This document shows, piece by piece, positions 46,712-57,619 of a stretch of DNA of 64,000 bases. Position numbers and translations under genes: made by a program. The notes beneath the pieces were generated by a model. That model made no database searches. It was given only the letters and a program-made list of their open reading frames with translations, and was not told the DNA's origin. The stretch's first letter is position 1, and each line of letters opens with the position of its first letter. Source of the stretch: Hofstenia miamia (taxonomy: Eukaryota > Xenacoelomorpha > Acoela > Hofsteniidae); the NCBI GenBank assembly GCA_900660155.1, contig CABFPE010000316.1, positions 496,990 to 560,989 of the forward strand, written 5' to 3'.

Positions 46712-47653
46712 TCAAGAAATATGCACAAAAATGTACTTTTTTAACATATTGATGCATTCAGTTCTGAACAGTTTGCTCTGCACTGTGTACACCAAAGGAT
46801 TAAACAGAGATGAAGCAAGCACCATATGAATAGAAATCCTATAGAATTCAGTGTTGTCAAAGTTTATCTTGAAATTGTAGATGGGTCTCAAAGCATACAA
46901 GCTTACGTATATGTGTGAAGGAAATGTACTGCAGACGAAAACCAATGTTACTGAAGCAGCAAGTACCGTCAAACGTCTATTGTTGCGCACATCTTCTTGT
47001 GAAATCTTTTTGCGCTTGGAGAGAATCATCACTCGATGAGTGATGCTAATGTATACAAAAAATATAAGCAACAGAGTTAATGAAACTTCTGCTACATACC
47101 AAATCCCAGTACCTATGCTATAAAGCATATTTAATTTAGGAACCATGAATTCGCACTCCTTATTATTGTATTTGTAAATTAATAAATTTTCTAATTTTGT
47201 TGCTGCTCCTAAAGAATAAACAAAGATGAAGAGAGAGTAGTTTTTAGAGTGACGTTGTGTTAAAAACTTGTATTTTATTGGATGCAAGACTGCTAAGTAT
47301 CGATCAATTGAAATTAAAATTATATGAAATATGGATATATTAATAAATGCCCAAACCAGATATGTTGAATGTAGCACTGAACAAAAAACATGGCCCAATA
47401 TTCCAGAAGGTACATAAAATATAGGCTGAACCCAGGTGTTAATGATTTCAGCGATACAAGTGCAACAATCTGTAACTGCGAGACTTACCATTATTCAGTT
47501 AGTAAAGATCTTTTGTAGCAGGTTGCTTGATGCGTAGGTAGCAATCACTAAAAGATTTAATACAGCGGCCAGTGATACTACAATTGTTGAAAGAATTTCA
47601 TCCCATATTGGGATTTCTTCATAATAACCGTTTTCATCATTGCTGCTATTCAT
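46712..47653 (-). pseudogene. Rhodopsin-family (class A) GPCR, one in-frame TGA
   Basis: From ATG 47653 the frame gives MNSSNDENGYYEE (an N-glycosylation-type NSS), TM1 (about 20-41), then a TGA at 47495-47497 (codon 53). It stays open to 46712, 313 codons in all. The stop sits exactly where class A receptors read TNYFI before SLAV-D in TM2. Retained marks are D62 in TM2, C91 and C167 for the extracellular disulfide, DRY at 117-119, and NPLVY in TM7. TM4 lacks the usual Trp, TM5 the usual Pro, and TM6 has CSTFP in place of CWxP. Single-exon, orphan; ligand unknown. It may be a pseudogene, a sequencing error, or restart at Met55, which would lose TM1. Confidence 0.85.
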
Positions 47654-48935
47654 ACTTATGAGCAAACCTATCTACGCGCTTATATTATATGGGTTCACAG
47701 TGATTGGTTGGAATTTACTTATCAATTGTGTTCAAAAAAAGAAATATATTATGGAATTTTTTAAGTAAAACGTGCTGTTGAAGGAGCGCTGAGGGGGGTT
47801 GAGTCATCAAATAAAAAATCATATACTATAGCGTGGTAGCTACCACACCTGCCCATTTTCACTCACTTTGATAAATTGTTAGATCACTTATATTAATTTA
47901 AAACAAGCTTTGTCAGAATTTTTTGATGTATGTAATAATTTACTTTCAAAACAGATGATGATGAAAAAAATTGAATTTCAACATTGTTCTTAGCAATACT
48001 TAAAAAATTGAAGTATATATATCATTAATATTTTTAATATATTTTACAACTGTGCAAATATAATATATTTTGAAAAAAATTAGCTGGTGGTGAGAGATTT
48101 TAATTTCTGTTGTGTACTTATATTAAGCACAAGATGTTGTGTAGGTGATAAAATATCACTCTTATAATATTTATAATTTTGGCATTTGATGTAAAAAATT
48201 TGGTCATTATATTATGTTTTATATTTTCAAATGCATTAACAAGGTAGTTACTGTGAAATTTATGCCACATAAATAAAGTTTTAATCTCATGCGTTATTGA
48301 TATTGACCACCTACATATACTGTAATTTTCAAAATATATTTTTGTCAAATTTTATATCTACACATATTGCTATAACACCAAATTTTCAAACCAATTAGTA
48401 CTTTAACATTAACCCATAGATCTATAGATATGTAAGCTAAGCATTGTCAAATGAACGTGGAATAATTGTGTTGGTACATATATGCAGATTCCACTTAGAA
48501 TTGGACATTGCCTTAACTGTTTTTAAATAAATATCGGTGTACTCTTTTGAGATTAATGAGCCAAAATATGTTCAAAATACAGCAAACTTAATTATATGAA
48601 AAAATACTAATATTATTTTGAAAAGCCCATTTTTAACTTACAATGCAAAATTAAACCTTAAGCATTAGAATTTTTAAAATGATATAAGTTTGCCTCCTCA
48701 GATGATATCAAGCAGTTAGAATAAAATATTAATTCCAAAGAAGCGCAATATTTCTCAAAGCTGCCCAATGCTGGTGAAAATTTTAAACAATAGGTGAATT
48801 TTTTAATTTTTTTAAATATTATTGATTTACCTGCACAGATACGTACGAATCATAGCTCAAGAATCGTTTGATTGAAGCAACCAAGATCCATAGGCCCATA
48901 GCTATCGAAAACAGGGTGAAGATTGACAACTCCAA
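47654..48935. other. No supported gene
   Basis: Contains a GGTAGCTACC palindrome at about 47834 but no defined element or coding region. Confidence 0.45.
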
Positions 48936-49289
48936 GTAGGGGTGTAAACGGGTCACTTGTACTTGACCCATAACCATGAACGACACGCAGAAACTTGACC
49001 ATTGAAGTGCTCATTTCTGATCCGCGACCCGTGACCTGAATGACTCGCGGACACCTCAGGCGCACACGATTGACTGTTAGAGCATTGTGTCAATAAAAAC
49101 ATCTAAATTAGGTTAGTTTCACCTTTGAATAATTGAAACTAATTTTTCGGTAAACATCGATTAATTTTTATCTTTGTGTCAAAGTTTTCACAGGTCATGC
49201 GGAAAACAGACTTAAACGCGACCCGCATGACCTGCCAAAATTCGTGAACTATTTGACAAGTGACCAGCATGACTCGCGGACACCCCTAC
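48936..49289. mobile_element. 354-bp MITE with GTAGGGGTGT ends
   Basis: The ends are GTAGGGGTGT and ACACCCCTAC, perfect 10-bp inverted repeats. TCCAA lies on both sides (48931-48935 and 49290-49294). The interior repeats variants of GACCCG / CGGGTC / TGACCTG in both orientations, so it would fold extensively. The terminal sequence resembles hAT ends, but the apparent duplication is only 5 bp. Superfamily unresolved. Confidence 0.7.
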
Positions 49290-49921
49290 TCCAATGCATA
49301 AAAATACACCCAACTGCTCTGATCTTTGACACTGCATTGAGTATTTGCATTGAAAACGCACTTGCACTAAGCAATTACCGGACAAGAATTTTATATATTG
49401 GTCACAGCCAGAGATAAATAACTATTTAGTTGTCTTTGTCACAGCTCAACTAGTTCGATTGAATTTTCCCCCACTTTCCATACCAGTCCTATAAAAATTT
49501 CTTGCCCCTTTGTTACACTTCATAACTTCAATTTTGAAAAAAATTGCAAAAATTTACAGTAACAAACGTAAATTCACCATACCAGTTGATTTATTTATTA
49601 TCCCAGGCCTCTTTTGTTTCAATCTCACTGAAATACTTAAGACCAAATCAGACTCCCATGGGACTGGATAGTCCTGGAGAACTTTACTATGCACTCACTA
49701 AACAACAAATATTATTTCATTTACAGATGCATGCACAGATATGAAAAAAAGCTTTGCACTTTTAGCTAAATATTAATCGTTAAAAATAGGCATTTCAAGA
49801 ATATTGGATTAGCACGGAAATATCATTTTTAAGTTAAGTTTATTAGGGCTATATGGCCTATCTAAATATATTGAAAGTGATTACATTTGTTTCATTCCAA
49901 GGACAACTAGATTAAATACAG

Positions 49922-50326
49922 GCCGCTGAATTATCACATGCACATGCACAGTCATTGAAGCATTCTGAGAGTCCTTGCTGTCAATTAGGCCCAACAGATA
50001 ATGAAGTGGAATCGATCGATTTTTCTATGCAAAGTATTGATGATATGGTGAAGCAGAAAATCCTCTCTTTACTATGCATGCGGATATATAACTTCACAGA
50101 ATTCCCATATCCGTATTCCATTTCTGCAACTTACTCAAAACTTTTCAGTTGGATATCCCATGGAAAATTAGAATATCCTGATGAAGATATATTCATGTTT
50201 GCACAAATTTTACTGTCCCTATTTCTTATTGTGGGAAGCAAGTTTTCAATTTATTTATTCACTGAAAAGTATCTTGGTTACTGTTATTCAGAAGCAATTC
50301 TTCGTCGATTTGCGAATATTTTTTAA
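49922..50326 (+). CDS. Exon-like open segment, unrecognised
   Basis: After a possible acceptor (AAATACAG) the frame runs 134 codons to TAA: AELSHAHAQSLKHSESPCCQ through a leucine/phenylalanine-rich part, MFAQILLSLFLIVGSKFSIY, that could be one membrane helix. There is no matching family and no visible start codon. It could be a terminal exon of an unseen gene or chance. Confidence 0.3.
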   Translation, partial: AAELSHAHAQSLKHSESPCCQLGPTDNEVESIDFSMQSIDDMVKQKILSLLCMRIYNFTEFPYPYSISATYSKLFSWISHGKLEYPDEDIFMFAQILLSLFLIVGSKFSIYLFTEKYLGYCYSEAILRRFANIF

Positions 50327-50974
50327 AGAGATCTGTAATAAAGGTAATTGAACTCATCACAACCAATAAATATGCTGCAATCAAACTGCGAGAGTGTAAA
50401 ATTTGTAATTCTTAGGAAATTGTATAGTTTTGTAAAACATTTTTGCCATTTATATAAATTTGTTGTTGGCCTCTAAAAACAATTACAGTGAATTAAGAGT
50501 ACTGGGTCCTGAGAGTTATAATATAGTTGTCCTTGTTTCATTCCATATAAATGTATGCAATTTTTTATGAAATTCATTCAGACAAGCAATTCATATTCAA
50601 AAGTTTTAAATATTGACGAAATATCAAACGTTTCAAATATAAATCATTGGAATTTATGATTTCGATTAATCAAGATGTTCTTTCTGAAACAAATTATGTA
50701 ATTTTAAACAAAATTACAATGACTTTAACGTCGCGACCTCCTAAATTTAATAATGAATAAGAAGGTGGACGACACATACACATTTTTAATGAATTCGGTA
50801 ATTTGTATTGAGAGGATAAATCAACTGAAACTCAAGTTTTACATTGTCTATTATTCATGAAATATAATTCTAATTATAAAATGGATGAAGTTTTTCATAA
50901 ATCATTCTTAGACAGGAATTTCAAATTCAAATATTTTAATTTTTTCATATTTTTAAAAAGTTCTTCTAATAGCT

Positions 50975-52724
50975 TCACACCTTTTTCAGCAATTTGGTTG
51001 CTTCTCGGAATGTAACTAATGCGAGTTGGTTCATCACTCCAATGAGTTTTGAAAGAACCAAAAGCTCTGGCACAATTCGTTCTGGCAATACCTCCTTCCA
51101 GCTTCTAACTTCTTTCCGAGTTGTACCCCTAATCGCTATTTAGGCGTCTTGCCACTCGTTCACAACGAATGAAACTACTGCCTCCAGAATGGAACGGGGG
51201 AGAAGAAAGAAGGCAGCTATGGCATAGAGTGCACGGGAATTCCTTCGAGATTGATACAGAGATGGAAGCTTGCGCCATTTGATTTGAGGCCATTCAGAAG
51301 GTCTCTGAAAAAGGAAAAGCCATATTTTCAAAATCATTTTTCATTGTATTCTGACTGAAGAGACGAGTACACATGGTCCAAGAATTCGATGAATAAATAC
51401 GACAGCTTTGGTCCTAATGTTGGTTCTTGAATGGCGTTATCTAGGACATGCTTCATGACCAAATCTAAAACATGATGCTGGCATCTTATGCATTGTGGCT
51501 TTGGAAAATATGCATTCACAACATTGTTTTGCAGCTGCTTCACAGCACCATTAAGACGACTAGTGTTGACTGCTCTAGTGTCACAAATCACAATTTAGAC
51601 ATTCTTCCAAGCCATCAAATTGATCCAAAAGTTAATTTAGTACGCAATATATGTCATTATACAAACCACTAATGCATTGTAGAATACCAAGATGCAGTTT
51701 ACAAGATTCATTTTGAAAAATCACCACCTGATATTCAACACCGTCAATTCGCTTTCCTTCGAAATGAATGCAGAACTCGCCGTTGCCAAGAAGGTTGCGA
51801 ATTTTATTGATCATCAGTTCATGATTTGAGGCCATTCAGAAGGTCTCTGAAAAAGGAAAAGCCATATTTTCAAAATCATTTTTCATTGTATTCTGACTGA
51901 AGAGACGAGTACACATGGTCCAAGAATTCGATGAATAAATACGACAGCTTTGGTCCTAATGTTGGTTCTTGAATGGCGTTATCTAGGACATGCTTCATGA
52001 CCAAATCTAAAACATGATGCTGGCATCTTATGCATTGTGGCTTTGGAAAATATGCATTCACAACATTGTTTTGCAGCTGCTTCACAGCACCATTAAGACG
52101 ACTAGTGTTGACTGCTCTAGTGTCACAAATCACAATTTAGACATTCTTCCAAGCCATCAAATTGATCCAAAAGTTAATTTAGTACGCAATATATGTCATT
52201 ATGCAAACCACTATTGCATTGTAGAATACCAAGATGCAGTTTACACGATTCATTTTGAAAAATCACCACCTGATATTCAACACCATCAATTCGCTTTCCA
52301 TCGAAATGAATGCAGAACTCGCCGTTGCCAAGGAGGTTGCGAATTTTATTGATCATCAGTTCACCTGATTAAACAATTCTCCGCAAAACACCTGTTTGGG
52401 AAGCCACAGAGACATCAGGTCCTTCTTCCGATAATTTCATTAAAACGTTGTGGGCACTGTTAGTGGATATGTTTTTCTTCCAAACAAGTAAACTGGGTGC
52501 CGTAGTACTACTCATTTGACGCTTGAAATCAGAAGGTGATGATGACGGTAATGGTTCAGATGAACTTTTGTCAGTTTCCCTATCTCGATTTTGCTGCAAT
52601 TTTATGAATGCAGCCAGGTTATCAACGAATAGAAGTTCAGTATTCCGATGTGGCCTATTTTTTGTTGGAAGATTTTCTTATTCTTATTTCTTCCAAGAGC
52701 ACTGCCTGACTTCTTGTGCGACAT
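50975..52724 (-). pseudogene. Transposase-like pseudogene with internal tandem duplication
   Basis: On the minus strand it starts at ATG 52724 (MSHKKSGSALGRNKNK), shifts frame, then reads NLAAFIKLQQNRDRETDKSS and SLLVWKKNISTNSAHNVLMK. The central part occurs twice: MINKIRNLLGNGEFCIHF, VEYQVVIFQNESCKLHLGIL, ICDTRAVNTSRLNGAVKQLQ and CIRCQHHVLDLVMKHVLD. It ends with LYAIAAFFLLPRSILEAVVS and WKEVLPERIVPELLVLSKLI. The ICDT..NT...G.V..LQ / CQHHxLD pattern occurs in uncharacterised transposon-derived invertebrate proteins. Stops and frameshifts occur in every part. Exact superfamily not assigned. Confidence 0.7.
51281..52363 (-). repeat. Direct tandem duplication of about 542 bp
   Basis: Units 51281-51821 and 51822-52363 match throughout (offset 541-542 bases, one small indel) with about eight substitutions, near 1.5% divergence. 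The duplicated piece lies inside the transposase-like pseudogene and repeats its middle exon. Confidence 0.9.
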
Positions 52725-53367
52725 TGTAAAAGTTAAAGACACATTATTAGAACTTGCAAGGTATTTTAGCTTACGTAAATCACGTAATTAAGTATTTTGT
52801 AGTGACATGACGTTGATGTTAACACGTTATAAAAAGGAAAATACTTAAATTAAATATTTTTAATTGATAGGAAATACTAGTAGCTGATTTAATGGGAGAC
52901 TATGGGACTGCAGTCCCCCCATGAGGAGCAAAACGGAGGTTAATTTTTGCAACCTTGATAGAAATTCTAAATTAGAGCCAAATTTTTGTATTTCATTTGC
53001 AAAACGATCCAAGGGATTGGCAAACATTTGTAAAATATTTGGCAAATTTTTAAAAGAGCTTGCAAGTATCCCTAAAATTTAACAAACCTTGCAAATATTT
53101 GCAAATATTTGTCCGACTTTCCAACTTTTTTTCAAATAATATTACACATTCTTAAGAATATATCGAACATATTCCAATATTAGGCCTTTCATCTACAATC
53201 CACCAAATTTTATATCTAATAAATTATAAGGGCATTTGAAAGAACTGCTTCCACATACAAAACCTTTTTTCATTCTAGCCATCAAGCAAACAATCAAAAC
53301 GTGATTTTTCTTCATTCTGTGCTTTAATGATCTCTATTAGAAGATCACATCTGTCAGCAAATAAAAT

Positions 53368-53661
53368 TTAGCTCGAGAAAGGCTGTGGCAATGCATGATG
53401 GATATGGAGAAATATTTTAAGCAACATTGAGATCTCAGGATGTGGTTGGAGAGGCGGCACTAAGTGCATTTGGATCAAATGAATAATCGCTAACTGTTCT
53501 AATATCTTCACGCTTGATAAATCGTCAACAGTGTGTAATGCACCACTGGCATATTGCACATGTTGCTCCATGTTCGCATGAAGTAAACCAGAAAACCTAC
53601 TGGTCTCTCCATTCTTGCATAATGGCAGGTTAAGTAAATCAGCAACATATTTACCATTTCA
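53368..53661 (-). CDS. Conserved-looking C-terminal coding segment, unrecognised
   Basis: This minus-strand frame is open for 97 codons: NGKYVADLLNLPLCKNGETS, then RFSGLLHANMEQHVQYASGA, LHTVDDLSSVKILEQLAIIH and HPEISMLLKIFLHIHHALPQPFSS before TAG/TAA-type termination. The composition is ordinary soluble-protein-like, with helices and no low complexity, much more protein-like than its surroundings. It is preceded by a TGA and, one frame over, by a further open stretch (53508-53723), suggesting a frameshift or a missed intron. Family not recognised; possibly the last exon of a gene or a pseudogene. Confidence 0.4.
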
Positions 53662-54138
53662 AACAAAATCAATTTAACAATGACTCTAGGAAAACTAATA
53701 CATCCTTGCATGGGTAAGCCCAAAAAATTAGCTATACATTCATCAGAAGTTTTACCTCAAAGATATGCTTAGTACGTAAGGTATTGAAGTGAATTGCTTG
53801 AGATGGAATCAGTAGATGAAGAGAGTGGTTTATCTTTGTCGTCTGTCTTCAAAGTTGATTGGAAATTATTTTAACTGTCTTTCCCTGTATTTGTTCTATT
53901 TTGCTTTATTACGAATGTATGTGCTCATAGCAATTCAGCTCATAAAATGGAAACAAAATAGTTAAATGAAGCATTTGCAGTGAACTTTAAGAATGATGAT
54001 ATCAATAAAAATGAATAAAACAAGAATTCTATAGAAACCTTAATCTAATTCAATAGTTTATTAAGCATGTCACTTTAAGAAGAAATCTATTTTTAACCAC
54101 GACATTTATGCTCTGTTTTAACATTTAACTTTCCACAG

Positions 54139-54402
54139 TCGAAAGCTATTGCGTGGAAAAATGTAGTTTTCAAGGCACTTAAAAAGAATTTTGTGAACAG
54201 CAAGTACAGCTTAATTGATTCTAAAAGTTCTCTTCTTGCAATCCCAAAGGAGCACTCTGCAATTTCATGTTCAAATGAACACTTTAAGAACAAAATTGAA
54301 AAGCATTCTCTACAACCTTCTGAGAAAAAAATTAGTGCTAATTTAAACAAATACTATATTTTCTTATTTAGAAATTTACTACATATCATAAAACTGATTT
54401 GA
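54139..54402 (+). CDS. Exon-like open segment 1, unrecognised
   Basis: After a good acceptor (TTAACTTTCCACAG) the frame reads SKAIAWKNVVFKALKKNFVN, then continues to HFKNKIEKHSLQPSEKKISA and ends at TGA 54402, 87 codons. It is basic and soluble in appearance. No donor or start is evident. It could belong with 54610-54810. Confidence 0.3.
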   Translation, partial: SKAIAWKNVVFKALKKNFVNSKYSLIDSKSSLLAIPKEHSAISCSNEHFKNKIEKHSLQPSEKKISANLNKYYIFLFRNLLHIIKLI

Positions 54403-54609
54403 TTAAAAAATTTTTGTTAATTTATCTTTAGTATTGAAAACAATCATTCTAAGTACAATTTTGTAAATATTATATATATATATATAGTCATTATTATTTG
54501 AAAATTATTTAGTTTTTCTTAAGCATAGCATTTTAACTGTTCTCTGCCAATTATCATAAATGTTTTTAAGATTGGCCATCAAAAATATATATTTTCTTGA
54601 TAATTTAGG

Positions 54610-54810
54610 TTGAGTAATTTTAAACATAGAGAATGCAATGCAATGAATAAATTTATTACAGAATTTTTTTGGTTTTTGAAAACAAAGCTAGCACACCATT
54701 TACTCCAATCGAATTTCCTAAATAAACATATTGAATTTTTTTTCCAATTTAGTGACAATACTTATAAGAATTTGAAGGAACTTCAAAACTTTGTATACAG
54801 TTCCATATAA
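54610..54810 (+). CDS. Exon-like open segment 2, unrecognised
   Basis: Open for 66 codons with NFKHRECNAMNKFITEFFWF and LQSNFLNKHIEFFFQFSDNT, ending in TAA. It has the same strand and similar composition to 54139-54402. The call rests on composition only. Confidence 0.2.
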   Translation: MSNFKHRECNAMNKFITEFFWFLKTKLAHHLLQSNFLNKHIEFFFQFSDNTYKNLKELQNFVYSSI

Positions 54811-55515
54811 ATATATGTAATTGCATTACGCAAATTTCATTCACACATGAGGTCAGGAACAGATTTTATTGTTGTTGAGCTTTAAAACTAACTTATCTGT
54901 TGCATAAACATGAAACATTTGTGAAATAATGTTGCTGAATCAAACTGGGCAAAAATGTACAAAAGCAATGTAACTACCTATTTCTATATCTAAAATAAAT
55001 TTCTTTTTATCATTAGAATGCTGCATTTAAATGATATATGACATTCCTATCACATGGTGATGATAGATGTGACCTGTGGCTTAAGTTTTGATTTGTGCTT
55101 TATCATGTTAATCAGAAATTTTAAGATTTTTTTGTATTACGACAAGAGATTGCTATTGATGATTGCAAAGTAGAAATGAAAATAGATGTGTTTATAATCA
55201 ATATATGATCAATAAAGGGCATAAAACAAGTTACTGTTACTATGTAAAGCACTACTCTGGCATTTACTTCAGTCAGGACTTGGCTATACTAAAGCATCTA
55301 ATCACCTAATTTGATTGCTTCAATAAAGGTTATATCTTCATTGTTAATAATTTTACCCCATTTTTATACTAGCAGATACCATGTGGTAATTGAAGACAAT
55401 TTTCTAAGCTATTTTCAGAGGAACTTCATTTCAAACTGATGATACTTGGTGAAACAGTTTATCTCAGAAAATGATATAAATTAGCCCTAGGGTTCAAAAT
55501 ACGAAGAAACAGAAA

Positions 55516-55653
55516 ATGAATGTCTGCTTTATTAGCACTTCTGGCTATGAAGCATTACAGCACCCAGAAAGTAAAACTTACTTTCATCATTTCTTTCATC
55601 AAACATACAGGGATGTTGATGATATGGACAGGAAGTTCTACCAGACAGTGTGA
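55516..55653 (+). CDS. Short protein-like segment, unrecognised
   Basis: After AAGAAACAG the frame reads MNVCFISTSGYEALQHPESK then TYFHHFFHQTYRDVDDMDRK, ending FYQTV and TGA. The residue mix (His, Tyr, Asp, Trp-free) is unlike random AT-rich translation and looks like a protein exon, but I cannot place it. Confidence 0.3.
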   Translation: MNVCFISTSGYEALQHPESKTYFHHFFHQTYRDVDDMDRKFYQTV

Positions 55654-55706
55654 AATAATTTCAGAAAATTGTGTTGAAAATTATATTATTATTAGTAATT
55701 GTAACC

Positions 55707-56197
55707 CATGTAGCTACCACCAGTGGTCCACTTTTGGGAAATGAGTGGTAATGGGCGGCCCGAACCTTGAAATTAATGTCTACATGAGTACTTGAAAATT
55801 GGGCAAAAGTTATTTTAAATTATTGGAAAAAATATTGTTTAAATATTGCAATTTCTGATGAAATTAAAAAATTATATTTAAATTATGCATTTTTGTATGC
55901 TTGTTGTTATTTTTTATAATATAGAAATTCTTTCTATTATCCAATACCAAATTGAAATGAATATGAATCCTAAATTTGCTACCATTTCCTTCAACACTTT
56001 GTTGAGCTGGTGTTGGTTAAAACTGCAATGTTTAAACTATTTATTATATAAAAGTTTGCTATTGTTACATTTAAAGCCTTGCTGGATGCCAAAATCCTGA
56101 TTTTGATATGAGTGGGCCACTGGTGGTCCACTGATGCACGGGTGGCCAAAGTCCACCTGCTGGCCCATCGGTGGTCCAACAATGGTTGGCTACGTGA
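55707..56197. mobile_element. MITE with GTAGCYACCA...TGGTCCAC ends
   Basis: The left end CATGTAGCTACCACCAGTGG and the inverse of the right end, CACGTAGCCAACCATTGTTGG, are imperfect inverted repeats. Near the right end, GGTGGTCCACTGATG and GGTGGTCCAACAATGG repeat the same word. The interior is AT-rich without a transposase. Confidence 0.6.
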
Positions 56198-57619
56198 GAA
56201 ATTATTATTATTTTATTGCAGTAATATGTAAATTTACTATTTCTGCAATTTTATATTTTATATTACAAAACGAATTTGACAAAACACCTTTAAACAAAAT
56301 TTAATAGAGTTGTTTCTCCATGCTTAACTTTGAATTCTGTCTGATAAATCTCTTTGTGCATCAGGTAAGAAACCTTTGAATTTTAAAATTGTTAATCAAT
56401 GAAAATCCAGTAATGTGATCCTGGTAAATCCAAAATTGGAAATAGTTACGCCACTGCCAAAAAAACTAAAAACATAGTTTGTAAACAAAAAAAGGAACAG
56501 GTTGTTTATGCGCAAACAATGCATCGTGATTGACTAGCTCATATCTAAATCTTATTACATTTACTTAATTACCTTTTTATATTTGAACCTTTTGTCAATT
56601 TTAGTTTTATATTTACTAGTTATAACTTGTAAAGCTTCATATACATATTTAGTGGTTATATATTTTCGATATAATTTTGCATTAATAAACTATACTTTCT
56701 TAAATTATGTCAGAGTAATTGAGACAGTAATAAGGATATTAAGAAGTATTTCTGGGGTAGACGAATTTTTGGTTCATTCTGTAACCCTTTTAGTTTTCCA
56801 CAATAGAAAAATGGAAACAATTAGTTTCAATGCAAAATTCTTCTTCAATTAATGTAAAATCAGACATACTCAATTTCTCCTTCCATGAGCTAAGTTGTTA
56901 TCATTCCTCTATTTTTAAAGACACGGCTCTAGGCCTAAGTGATTGCAGAAAAATGAATTAATGCATTAAATTGAAAAATTGAACATTAAAAAATTATCAT
57001 GCATAGGAATAAATCTACAATTCCCTTGTATATTGTTCAAAAGTAATTATAGATATATGTGTTTTCACCTTCTCATATAATAATTGAGAAAATATGATAA
57101 TCGCACATTTTGTAGTTTATGCAATGTCATAATTTTATTCAATTAATAAACTACATACATTTTATAATAGAATACAAAAATTCAAATGCTGTCAGTTTTC
57201 AATTTGCTTAATATTTGCTTCTAAAAAGCTCAATATGTAAATTGAAACTCAAAATGAAACATAAAAGATCAGTCTTGCTCTTTTGGCGTTTTGTTCACAA
57301 AAACATTGAAAAATTTCCAGCTAATAGACGATTACAATACAATAATTTAGGGAATATTTCCCCATGAGAAACTACATAATGTTATCAAGGTCACAATAAA
57401 TGTATCTTGTTTGCATTTAGATTTCAGTGGCAGTAGTAACACAATTTTATAAATATCTTATTGTTAGAAAAATGTCAGTGGTATAGCGGCCTGACTCACT
57501 TTGACTCGACCACTTTTATTCTTCTCTATGATAGCTGATCGAAGTTCAAAATGCATGATCAACACAAGAAATTATATTTCTTCCCATTTCATCAACTCAT
57601 TTCTGTTTTGTTAATAGGC
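56198..57619. other. No supported gene; hAT-like terminus near 56456
   Basis: GGAAATAGTTACGCCACTG (about 56438-56456) is the inverse of a hAT-type end, CAGTGGCGTAACTATTTCC. The partner end was not found. Otherwise AT-rich non-coding. Confidence 0.4.
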
